A stretch of 57,728 nucleotides of DNA, taken from the IMG/VR virus record IMGVR_UViG_3300030430_005103, positions 1-57,728 of that record, one strand, 5' to 3'. The notes below the pieces were generated by a model. That model saw nothing but the letters and a program-made list of their open reading frames with translations, searched no databases and was not told the origin of the DNA. Shown here piece by piece: positions 16,513-23,991 of this stretch (position 1 is the stretch's first letter; the number at the start of each line of letters is the position of its first letter). This stretch comes from a virus. A program made the position numbers and the translations under genes.

Positions 16513-17217
16513 ATGAAATTTAAATTTATTGAAATAGGCACATCAAATTTTAATACCATGGCCCATGATTTAAACAAAGGCAGAATCAAACTAGAGGATG
16601 ATTTTTGGGGAATGTCTATTGAACCAATGAATGATTATTTAGAGCAATTACCTGAAAACAAAAAATTAGTAAAAGTAAATTGTGCTATCGTTACAGATGA
16701 TAAAAAACAAACAGAAAAATTCTACTACGTTTCACCAAAGACAATAAGTGAACAAAAGTTTGTTAATGGAAAATCTTTGAGAGGAAGCAATTCAGTGGGA
16801 ACTCCACACATTTTACACACAAACTACATGGAAAAACATAATGACTACTTTTGCTCAGATGTTGAAGATATTAATGTCTTTAAAACAAGAAATCTTTTAG
16901 AAGAGGGTCTAGTTACGGTTGAAGATGTGAAATGTTTAACTTGGGGTAAATTAGTTGAAGAACACAACATCGAATTTGTAGAACATATAAAAATTGATGC
17001 CGAGGGAATGGATATGGATATTGTAGAAAGTATCCTACTTTTTTACTCAAACAACGGTCAACTTAAGCACCCTAAAATGATTGACTTTGAAGTGAACAAA
17101 ACCGTACCACTTGAAAAGAGATCTGGAAAAGCTTGGAGTGATTTTTTATCTTTAGTTGATAAAAGTGGGTATTCAATGGAAAAAATAGCACTAGCAGACT
17201 ATAGAATTACAAAATGA
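16513..17217 (+). CDS. FkbM-family methyltransferase
   Basis: A 234-residue protein preceded by AGAAGGAG. The N-terminus KFIEIGTSNFNTM is a SAM-binding motif I variant, GMSIEPMNDYLEQL is the acidic motif II region, and HIKIDAEGMDMDIV (158-171) is the conserved FkbM strand. FkbM enzymes O-methylate sugars and other small molecules. Beside glycosyltransferases and the dioxygenase, this fits late tailoring of a surface glycan. It overlaps the following cupin by ATGA. Confidence 0.85.
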   Translation: MKFKFIEIGTSNFNTMAHDLNKGRIKLEDDFWGMSIEPMNDYLEQLPENKKLVKVNCAIVTDDKKQTEKFYYVSPKTISEQKFVNGKSLRGSNSVGTPHILHTNYMEKHNDYFCSDVEDINVFKTRNLLEEGLVTVEDVKCLTWGKLVEEHNIEFVEHIKIDAEGMDMDIVESILLFYSNNGQLKHPKMIDFEVNKTVPLEKRSGKAWSDFLSLVDKSGYSMEKIALADYRITK

Positions 17218-17543
17218 AAATATATAAATTAAAAGATATGGTATCTGGGTGGTTTGTAGGTAATTTTGAACCCACTGCTTACAAAACAGAGCACTTTGAA
17301 GTTTGCTATAGAGTCCATCCAAAAGGTGAAAAGTGGGATCTTCATTATCATAAAGAGGGCACAGAAATAAATTTGTTAATTAAAGGTAAAATGACAATGC
17401 AAGGTAAAGAGTTATCTAGTGGAGATGTTTTTATTGTTTACCCATATGAAATATCTGATCCTGTTTTTTTGGAAGACTGTGCGATTGTATGTGTTAAAAC
17501 CCCGTCTTCCACTAAAGATAAATTTTGCTTAAAAGAGGCATAA
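17214..17543 (+). CDS. Small cupin-fold protein
   Basis: A 109-residue single-domain cupin. Metal-type residues appear in the first motif, DLHYHKEGTEINLLIKGKM (His-x-His and Glu). The second motif (SSGDVFIVYP) lacks the usual histidine. It is plausible as a sugar isomerase or epimerase or as a binding protein within the glycan cassette. It is translationally coupled to the FkbM gene, and its stop lies just before the next start. Confidence 0.75.
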   Translation: MKIYKLKDMVSGWFVGNFEPTAYKTEHFEVCYRVHPKGEKWDLHYHKEGTEINLLIKGKMTMQGKELSSGDVFIVYPYEISDPVFLEDCAIVCVKTPSSTKDKFCLKEA

Positions 17544-17544
17544 A

Positions 17545-17988
17545 TTGTTGTTAATTTCCCATAGAGGTAATATCACTGGTAAGAATAAAAACCTTGAAAA
17601 CACCACAGATTATATACTAAATGCTATTAATTTAGGGTACAATGTTGAGATAGATGTGTGGAATATAAAAGGCAAATGGTATTTGGGCCACGATAATCCA
17701 GATAACAAAATAGATATTTCATTTTTAAGAAATAATTTACTTTGGTGTCACGCCAAAAATTTAGACGCTTTAGCTCACATGGTTTCAGATAGAAATATAC
17801 ATTGTTTTTGGCATGAGGACGATAAAGCAACTTTAACAACAGAAAATTTTTTGTGGACTTTTCCTGGTGAAACGTTATATAATAATTCTATTAGTGTATT
17901 GCCAGAAATTTGTGGACAAACAAAAGAAGCGCTATATGAAAAACAAATATCTGGAATTTGCTCAGACTACATAGGGGATTATAAATGA
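17545..17988 (+). CDS. GDPD-like phosphodiesterase, short form
   Basis: A 147-residue protein started at TTG 17545 with AGAGG about 7 nt before it. The start of a glycerophosphodiester phosphodiesterase barrel is visible: ISHRGN (His6, Arg7), LENT, VEIDVW (Glu35, Asp37) and LGHD (His49). GDPDs are usually about 240 residues; this one is barely half of the barrel, so it may be a minimal family member or a degraded relative. The neighbourhood suggests a phosphodiester-linked decoration, but that is inference. Confidence 0.65.
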   Translation: MLLISHRGNITGKNKNLENTTDYILNAINLGYNVEIDVWNIKGKWYLGHDNPDNKIDISFLRNNLLWCHAKNLDALAHMVSDRNIHCFWHEDDKATLTTENFLWTFPGETLYNNSISVLPEICGQTKEALYEKQISGICSDYIGDYK

Positions 17989-18812
17989 AAATCGCGATGT
18001 GCTTTAATGGAAAAATTGGCGGTATCACGACTCAAAAAACAAATAATTTGTCTTGGCAAGATCCAAGAGTTTTTAGAGCTTCTTTAAAAAAATACAAAGA
18101 AAATATTATAGATTGTAACGAAGATGATGACATAGACGTGTTTATTCACTGTTGGGATTCGGAACATAAAGATGAGTTAATTGATAAGTTAAACCCGGTT
18201 TCGTATTTGTTTGAAGATTCTCCGCATTACTATGGTCACAAAATAGCACCTTATGTTAAAGGCCCGAACGGAAAAAAATTTTCAATTTATAATAAGTGGC
18301 TGTCTGTTAAAAAAACATTAGACTTAATGAATGTCCACTCCACAGTTAATAATGTAAAGTATGATTTTGTTATTTTGTGTCGTTTTGATGTTTCTTTTTT
18401 AGAACCTTTGGTGTTTTCTGATTTAAACAAAGACAAGTTTTACGTAACAAATTGGCACCAGTATTTTGCTAATGAAAACTCACATCAAATAAATGATAAA
18501 TTTGCTTGTTCTCCGAATTGGAGAGCCACAGAAGGGCACAAATATATATACAAAAAAGTTGGATATCCTGTGGATGATACTGGATTTATGGATTTGTGGT
18601 TTTTGTCTTCTCAAGAAAAAATGTTATTATTATCAAAGGTTTATGATAATTTAAACGAATTAGCTAGAGATAAGCAATCAAATGATCACTGTGGAAACTT
18701 TTCAAACCATAGGCACTTTAAAATCTATCTTGAGCAGCACGATATTATAAAAGACTTGGAGTATGTTTTAGACTTTCCAACTACCTGCTGTCATACAAGA
18801 TACTTATTATAA
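17985..18812 (+). CDS. Putative sugar transferase of unknown family
   Basis: A 275-residue protein. The opening (MKIAMCFNGKIGG), an IDVFIHCWDSE segment and YDFVILCRFDVSF, with its R-F-D strand, resemble uncharacterised glycosyltransferase-like proteins found in capsule and phage sugar clusters. No assigned CAZy motif is certain. It overlaps the GDPD-like gene by ATGA and is followed 10 nt later by a HAD phosphatase. A transferase role is inferred from context. Confidence 0.6.
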   Translation: MKIAMCFNGKIGGITTQKTNNLSWQDPRVFRASLKKYKENIIDCNEDDDIDVFIHCWDSEHKDELIDKLNPVSYLFEDSPHYYGHKIAPYVKGPNGKKFSIYNKWLSVKKTLDLMNVHSTVNNVKYDFVILCRFDVSFLEPLVFSDLNKDKFYVTNWHQYFANENSHQINDKFACSPNWRATEGHKYIYKKVGYPVDDTGFMDLWFLSSQEKMLLLSKVYDNLNELARDKQSNDHCGNFSNHRHFKIYLEQHDIIKDLEYVLDFPTTCCHTRYLL

Positions 18813-18822
18813 GAGGAATAAA

Positions 18823-19122
18823 ATGATAATATATGTAGATATTGATGAAACAATATGTGTTTCTCCAGAAAGCAGAGATTACAAAGAAGCACAACCCATA
18901 AAAGAAAATATTAAAAAGATCAACGAATTATATTATAATGGTGATACAATAGTTTACTGGACAGCAAGAGGCACCACAACAGGAATCAATTGGAGAGAAG
19001 TTACGGAAAAACAATTTAAAAAGTGGGGCGTAAAATATCATGATTTAAAATTTGGAAAGCCTGCTTATGATCTGTTCATCGATGACAAAAATATTAATTC
19101 TGAAAGATTTTTTAAGGAGTAA
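18823..19122 (+). CDS. Small HAD-family phosphatase
   Basis: A 99-residue HAD domain without a cap: nucleophile motif YVDIDETI (Asp6, Asp8), WTARG (Thr47), Lys79 in KFGKPAYD and acidic DLFIDDKN (Asp87, Asp88). This small type is typical of capsule and sugar-phosphate phosphatases. It is preceded by AAGAGGAA and closes the glycan cassette; the following genes are unrelated. Confidence 0.85.
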   Translation: MIIYVDIDETICVSPESRDYKEAQPIKENIKKINELYYNGDTIVYWTARGTTTGINWREVTEKQFKKWGVKYHDLKFGKPAYDLFIDDKNINSERFFKE

Positions 19123-19124
19123 AG

Positions 19125-19346
19125 ATGAGTGAAATTCAACATACAAATTTATCAAAACAAGCAATTGGTGCGCTAATGATGGCACTACAAAAATCTTTAA
19201 TGGAACAATCTGATATTGTTCCAGTTTTAGAAAACTTTAAGATTACAAATTCTCCTGAAGGTCTCGTTGTTTTAAATCCACCTCTAGTAAAAGTTAATGA
19301 GGATACAACGGCTGACTGGGATGCCGTTTGTGACCAATCAGAGTAA
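19125..19346 (+). CDS. Small hypothetical protein
   Basis: A 73-residue acidic protein with AAGGAG just upstream of ATG 19125. The first 25 residues form a hydrophobic helix (SKQAIGALMMALQKSLMEQS) and the rest is mixed. No domain is recognised. It opens a run of small genes that leads into the late sigma factor. Confidence 0.65.
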   Translation: MSEIQHTNLSKQAIGALMMALQKSLMEQSDIVPVLENFKITNSPEGLVVLNPPLVKVNEDTTADWDAVCDQSE

Positions 19347-19357
19347 GGGGAAATACA

Positions 19358-19606
19358 TTGCCAATTTATGTTTATCAGTGCGGAGATTGCTTAGGTGAGT
19401 GGAAAGAAAACCACTTAATGTCTGAATCAATAGATGAGTGCCCGTGGTGTACGTCTAAAAATATTGGACGCAAGCCGAGTAATTTTTCTTATAGCGTGAA
19501 TAAACAAGAAAAAAATAAAAAAACTGGTGATTTGACGAAAGAGTTCATAGAAAGCTCAAAGGAAGATCTTAAAAACCAAAAAAAGGAACTAGATAGTAGC
19601 AGATGA
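19358..19606 (+). CDS. FmdB-type zinc-ribbon protein
   Basis: An 82-residue protein. The TTG at 19358 is the start, supported by AAGGGG 7 nt upstream and by the family's conserved opening MPIYVYQC. Zinc-ribbon cysteines are Cys8-x2-Cys11 and Cys28-x2-Cys31. The C-terminal half is a charged helix. FmdB-like ribbons occur as small regulators and in many phages; the target is unknown. It overlaps the next gene by 4 nt. Confidence 0.8.
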   Translation: MPIYVYQCGDCLGEWKENHLMSESIDECPWCTSKNIGRKPSNFSYSVNKQEKNKKTGDLTKEFIESSKEDLKNQKKELDSSR

Positions 19607-19893
19607 CACACCTTTTCTTGGCCTTTTCAGTAGTTCTCAATTTTGTTTTTATCTGGTATATCGTTCAGCTTTTGAAGAGATTTTTAACTTTTCAAGAGGA
19701 GCTAGATAGTTTTAGTGAAACATTAGAAGAGTATAGAGATCATATCGATATCGTTAACGGTCTCGAACGCTTTTATGGTGATGAAACACTTGGTAATTTA
19801 CTTCGTCACTCAAAGGCACTAGTTGAGGAATGCCAGAGTTTTCAACGTGTCTTAAGACAAGAGGAAGAAGAGTATGCCGAGGAAGAGAACTAA
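19603..19893 (+). CDS. Membrane-anchored coiled-coil protein
   Basis: A 96-residue protein. Residues 3-26 form one strong membrane segment (FLAFSVVLNFVFIWYIVQLL). Thereafter it is an acidic helical, coiled-coil-like stretch ending in a Glu-rich tail. The orientation would place most of the protein on one face of the inner membrane. A lysis-related or membrane-tethering role is possible, but no holin or spanin family is recognised. Its end overlaps the start of the late sigma gene by 20 nt. Confidence 0.65.
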   Translation: MTHLFLAFSVVLNFVFIWYIVQLLKRFLTFQEELDSFSETLEEYRDHIDIVNGLERFYGDETLGNLLRHSKALVEECQSFQRVLRQEEEEYAEEEN

Positions 19894-20572
19894 AAACCAT
19901 TATTTCAGAAAAGAACATCAAGACGCAATAGTAGAGTATTGTCAAACACAAGAACCCAAGCGTCGAAATGAGCTTTATAAAGAGTTTATTGGCCCAGTGT
20001 TTGATGAAATGGTAGATAAAATTGTCTACACTTACAAATTTACCTCTCTCCCAAATATTGATTCTCTTAAAGACGATTGTAAAAATTGGCTGATTACAGT
20101 GCTTAACAACTTTGATCCAGAAAAAGGATCAAAAGCCTTTACTTACTTTAGTGTTGTTTCAAAAAACTGGTTTATAGCAGAGGTTAAAAAGACCTCTAAA
20201 AAGGCCAAAAGAGAAACTCATTTAGAAGAATATTTCTTAACTCACACCGATCAGTCCAACACTCCATCAATTCAACAATTGGTTGTTCATAATACTTATA
20301 TTGAGGATCGCAATAAGCATGAATTCTTTTTACATCTTAATGAGGAAATAAAATCCTGGAAAAAAATGCCTCTTCGTGAGAATGAAGTAAAGACCATACA
20401 AGCAATAGAGATTCTTTTTAGCGAAGCGAACAATATAGAAATTTTTAATAAAAAAGCTATTTACTTGTATATTAGAGAAATAACTGGTCTAAACACAAAA
20501 CAAGTTGTAAGTTCTCTAAACAAAGTAAGAAAACGTTACGCGGAGTTTAAAAAAGAATGGGACGATCAATAA
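19874..20572 (+). CDS. 55: gp55-like late-transcription sigma factor
   Basis: A 232-residue protein. Residues about 80-105 (FDPEKGSKAFTYFSVVSKNW and the following IAEVKK) match the sigma-70 region 2-like segment of T4 gp55 and cyanophage homologues. A C-terminal helical section (IYLYIREITGLNTKQVVSSL, about 195-214) is HTH-like. gp55 directs host RNA polymerase to TATAAATA late promoters. GAGGAAG precedes ATG 19874 inside the previous gene. It lies immediately upstream of the tail block it would switch on. Confidence 0.85.
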   Translation: MPRKRTKNHYFRKEHQDAIVEYCQTQEPKRRNELYKEFIGPVFDEMVDKIVYTYKFTSLPNIDSLKDDCKNWLITVLNNFDPEKGSKAFTYFSVVSKNWFIAEVKKTSKKAKRETHLEEYFLTHTDQSNTPSIQQLVVHNTYIEDRNKHEFFLHLNEEIKSWKKMPLRENEVKTIQAIEILFSEANNIEIFNKKAIYLYIREITGLNTKQVVSSLNKVRKRYAEFKKEWDDQ

Positions 20573-20853
20573 AAGATTTAGAAAACTATATTCAAGAAGC
20601 AATCAACAACATTCGCGACGACCGAGATATTACATCCACCCTCCTTACACAAGTTTTTGCAGAAATCACTAACGGCCAAGAAACTCATAAAGATTTGGGT
20701 TTAATCGCTGCCAAATATGTAGAAACTTTACAAAGATCTAATGAACAATTAGTAAAACTTACGTCTATTATGGCCAAGAAAACCGATTCTGGTGTAGAAC
20801 TATCAGAGGATGACAAACGAGAGCTTTTTGATGTAATTCAAGGGGATAAATAA
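20557..20853 (+). CDS. Small helical protein following gp55
   Basis: A 98-residue protein starting inside the last codons of gp55 (16-nt overlap), with GGAG about 12 nt upstream. It is almost wholly predicted helix, with charged ends. Its position suggests a late-transcription partner or a tail assembly factor. I compared it by eye with T4 gp33 and saw no convincing match. Function unknown. Confidence 0.65.
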   Translation: MGRSIKDLENYIQEAINNIRDDRDITSTLLTQVFAEITNGQETHKDLGLIAAKYVETLQRSNEQLVKLTSIMAKKTDSGVELSEDDKRELFDVIQGDK

Positions 20854-20855
20854 GA

Positions 20856-22976
20856 ATGCCTAAATTCTCTTTTGTTAAAAATAATTTTCAAATTAGATCT
20901 GGCACTAAAATCTATGATAAAAAAACATCTAGTTCTGTAGGGTTGGCCAGAGAAAAGATTAAAGACGCCAACTCAAGAGACGCGTTTATGGACGCTAATC
21001 TTCTGGTTGGTGATTTCATAATGCAGGTTTTCCCAGATAAAAATCTTGAAACTGATTATATGTTTGATGACTTCTTAGCGGCCGCCAAAATATCAAAAGC
21101 GTTTGATGTTAATAGCCCAAACTTTTCACCGTTTTTGGCAATTGTCAACATACCAGAGATAACCCACATATCCACTCCGGAATCAAACGACAGCACCCCA
21201 GAGTATAATCGCAAAATAAGAGATATAGTCGGAACATTAGGAGTATTTAAATTATACAACTACACCGGTAACGAATTTGCTGTCCCAAACTATGGAGACC
21301 CAGTACAAGTCACATTTAAAGATATGGACACATTTTCGGATCCTATTTTTATTAGACCAATGATCACTGGGCAGGTTAATTTTGCCGGCAGCCCTGGGCA
21401 ATCATCTGCACCTTCAAGCTATTATGACACATGTGGTTCAAAGCCAGCATTGAAAACTAAAATACCATTAGATAAAATAGCAAAAGAGGCCGCCGCCGCC
21501 GGCGACGATGAATTTGCCGCAGTCGTTGCCGAAACATCAGAATTGCTGGCAGAGTCAGCTGAACTTGATGCTGAGATATCAAAGTTAAAACCAATTGACC
21601 TTGGTTTGTCTGAGACTGGTTCAGAGGCTGTACAAAATATCGAAAATAGCACTCAAGACAAAGCTGCTAAAATTATTAAACTAGAAGAGGAAATTGTAAA
21701 TGTTGAATCTACAATTAATGCTTATTCAGAGCAAGCTAGTGCTATAGAGGCAAATTACGGTGGTGTGCCACCCGGTATATATGAAACAGATTATTTGGTT
21801 TACTTGGGACTACAAGAGTCGCTGGACAAAACAATATCTAAACGAGATATAATAAAAAATAAGCTGGATAGTTTAAAAAATCAACAAGAACAAGAAGCAG
21901 AAAAAAAACAAAGTAAAGCTGGTCCTTCCAAGCCAAGTCAACAAAAAGAAGATAAAAATACTCCTAACACAGCATCACCACCCCAACCAACACAAACAGC
22001 TTGTCGACCTCCTGGTAATTTTGATGTCAATAGTGGCCCATATCCAGATGATTTAAAGTGGGTAAAAATGTCTAATTTTGGTCCCAGAGTTTGGCAGATA
22101 AAAGGCACTGCCTATCACGGTTGGGGTACTGTAAAAATGCAAAGATACCTTAAAGGACTCAACAACGTTAGAGGTGGTGAAGATTTAGGTAGAGGATATA
22201 CTAATCCTATAGGTAAAAATGCGTCGAGTACAATGAAATCTAGACTAGCATTACCACCTGATATAAAGCCCGGTTGGTGGTTTGGTGATGTCTCCAGAGG
22301 CCGCTCAGGTGGAGATACATGGAACAGACACCTTACCCACCAAAGCGGCATCGGTGTTGATATTTCTATACCAACAAAAAATGTTGTAAATGGTAGGGTT
22401 TTTAGGGGTATGAATTTGAGAATCAATCCGATTCTCGAAAAGAAAGGTAAATCTTCTGCCAACTCACCAAAATTTTGGGGCATGAAAGGAACTCCAACGC
22501 TTACTAGAGAATACATAGATGAAGTTGCCTTGATGGACTATCTAAGATACTCAATACCTCTGTGCGAAAGAATTCTATTTGGCAAAGACCAGCTTAAATA
22601 TGCCATAGAATTAATGGAAAAGTGGGCTAGAGAAGGAATAAATGGATGGAGTTTAACAAGTAAGCATTACTTAGAAGCACAATGGGCCGCCCGTAAATGG
22701 CCTGCTGGTCAGAAGCCTAAAGAAACCTGTAGGCTTTATGGAGATGATCCCGTACATAATAACCACTTTCACATTCGTTTGAGAGGTCCGGGTATCGCCC
22801 CAGGTCCATTTACTAAGCATGGTCGACAGAGATATCCCGCCGACCAAAAGCCGGGTATGGATAAGCGCGGCGGAAGATATGGCACCAGGGGAACAACAAA
22901 AGATCAAGGTAATGGTCAAGTGGATCCAGGACAACCTGGTTACACTCAACCTAAAAGCACTTATAAGAAAGATTAA
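20856..22976 (+). CDS. Tail hub/spike-type protein with MepA-like murein endopeptidase domain
   Basis: A 706-residue protein. Residues 1-190 include an OB-fold-like stretch (PNYGDPVQVTFKDMDTF) as in hub proteins. Residues about 205-345 are Ala/Glu-rich helix, and about 345-385 a Gln/Pro/Lys linker. Residues about 390-660 form a LAS-family endopeptidase with zinc residues HLTHQSGIGVDIS (His495, Asp502) and HNNHFHIRL (His637, His639). LAS enzymes such as MepA cut D,D peptide crosslinks in Gram-negative murein. T4 gp5 carries a lysozyme in this place; here a peptidase appears to substitute. It is the first gene of the tail block. Confidence 0.82.
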   Translation: MPKFSFVKNNFQIRSGTKIYDKKTSSSVGLAREKIKDANSRDAFMDANLLVGDFIMQVFPDKNLETDYMFDDFLAAAKISKAFDVNSPNFSPFLAIVNIPEITHISTPESNDSTPEYNRKIRDIVGTLGVFKLYNYTGNEFAVPNYGDPVQVTFKDMDTFSDPIFIRPMITGQVNFAGSPGQSSAPSSYYDTCGSKPALKTKIPLDKIAKEAAAAGDDEFAAVVAETSELLAESAELDAEISKLKPIDLGLSETGSEAVQNIENSTQDKAAKIIKLEEEIVNVESTINAYSEQASAIEANYGGVPPGIYETDYLVYLGLQESLDKTISKRDIIKNKLDSLKNQQEQEAEKKQSKAGPSKPSQQKEDKNTPNTASPPQPTQTACRPPGNFDVNSGPYPDDLKWVKMSNFGPRVWQIKGTAYHGWGTVKMQRYLKGLNNVRGGEDLGRGYTNPIGKNASSTMKSRLALPPDIKPGWWFGDVSRGRSGGDTWNRHLTHQSGIGVDISIPTKNVVNGRVFRGMNLRINPILEKKGKSSANSPKFWGMKGTPTLTREYIDEVALMDYLRYSIPLCERILFGKDQLKYAIELMEKWAREGINGWSLTSKHYLEAQWAARKWPAGQKPKETCRLYGDDPVHNNHFHIRLRGPGIAPGPFTKHGRQRYPADQKPGMDKRGGRYGTRGTTKDQGNGQVDPGQPGYTQPKSTYKKD

Positions 22977-22997
22977 TTTGGAGATATAGAAAATAAA

Positions 22998-23978
22998 ATG
23001 AAGAAAAAAGCCTATGATGTTTCCAAACTAACATCAGAACAGAAAGTAAGACTTAGTTTAAGCAATCAAAGTGAAAATTTCTTAGGGATCAGAGGCGATA
23101 CTTTATTGGAGCCAGCTATTCTCCCTTTGAAATCTAAGTCTGAAAAAAGATTTATTGGTGAGAACGGGCAATGTATTTCTCTGATGAGAGATACCCCCCG
23201 CGCTCCCGGCAGTGGATATGGAGCACAAACCGGCGCCGGCGCAATATCTATTGGTGTTGGGTACAGTTCTGATGATCCGGCCAATGCGACAGCAACCTCC
23301 CCAGATGGTTTAGGTTTACAGCCGCTAGTCTCAGTGAGGGACCATAAAACTACAGCCGCGGAAATATATATTTCTCAAAAAACAGATGTTGATGATAATT
23401 TAAATCTGCCGGCCGGCAACATTGGAAAATTAAGAGCTAAATCTGCTATAACTTTGAAGGCAGATTCTATAAGAATAGTAGGTCGTGAGGGAATAAAATT
23501 TGTTTCTGGCGTGTCAGGAGAAGAAGCAAATTCAGGTGGAGGAATTATACGTAGCGTGCCTAGAATTAATTTTATAGGTGGGGAGGATGACAGTAACTTA
23601 CAGCCAATCGCGAGAGCACAACAGATGGAAGAGGTTATTTCAGACATTTATGAGCAAATAAGTGAATTAAATAGCATTTTGGATACCTTTATGACTACTC
23701 AAATCGAATTTAATGGTGAAGTTATGACCCATCAACATGGCAGTGTCGCTATTCAATCTGTAGGTGTGATTGCTGCTGGAAATCCTTTTGCCATTAATGA
23801 TGGTAAGACCGATATGTCTTATCAATTGCTTTCTTCTGGTATGAAAGCGATGTCAACAGAATACACAGCAAAAGTTGATGGAATAATGCAAAAACTTCAA
23901 TTAGCAGTAACTTCGTTTAATAGCAGTAACGCAGTGGGTCCAAAAAACCCCTCAAGTCCAAGTTTCTATACAACGTAA
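22998..23978 (+). CDS. Baseplate/needle-type structural protein
   Basis: A 326-residue protein. Residues about 130-190 have a short-repeat beta pattern (GKLRAKSAITLKADSIRIVG, then REGIKFVSG) like the needle or beta-helix region of phage hub proteins. Residues 205-235 form a helix and the C-terminus is Ser/Pro-rich. In some cyanophages similar ADSIRIVGR-type segments lie in gp5. Because the upstream gene has the enzymatic domain, hub functions may be split between two genes here. It is weakly annotated but clearly part of the tail operon. Confidence 0.65.
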   Translation: MKKKAYDVSKLTSEQKVRLSLSNQSENFLGIRGDTLLEPAILPLKSKSEKRFIGENGQCISLMRDTPRAPGSGYGAQTGAGAISIGVGYSSDDPANATATSPDGLGLQPLVSVRDHKTTAAEIYISQKTDVDDNLNLPAGNIGKLRAKSAITLKADSIRIVGREGIKFVSGVSGEEANSGGGIIRSVPRINFIGGEDDSNLQPIARAQQMEEVISDIYEQISELNSILDTFMTTQIEFNGEVMTHQHGSVAIQSVGVIAAGNPFAINDGKTDMSYQLLSSGMKAMSTEYTAKVDGIMQKLQLAVTSFNSSNAVGPKNPSSPSFYTT

Positions 23979-23991
23979 AGAGAGAAGAATA

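Noticed and set aside
22115-22516. 133-codon minus-strand open frame inside the endopeptidase domain
   Set aside because: It is antisense to a gene with clear catalytic motifs, has no Shine-Dalgarno and no recognisable protein features.
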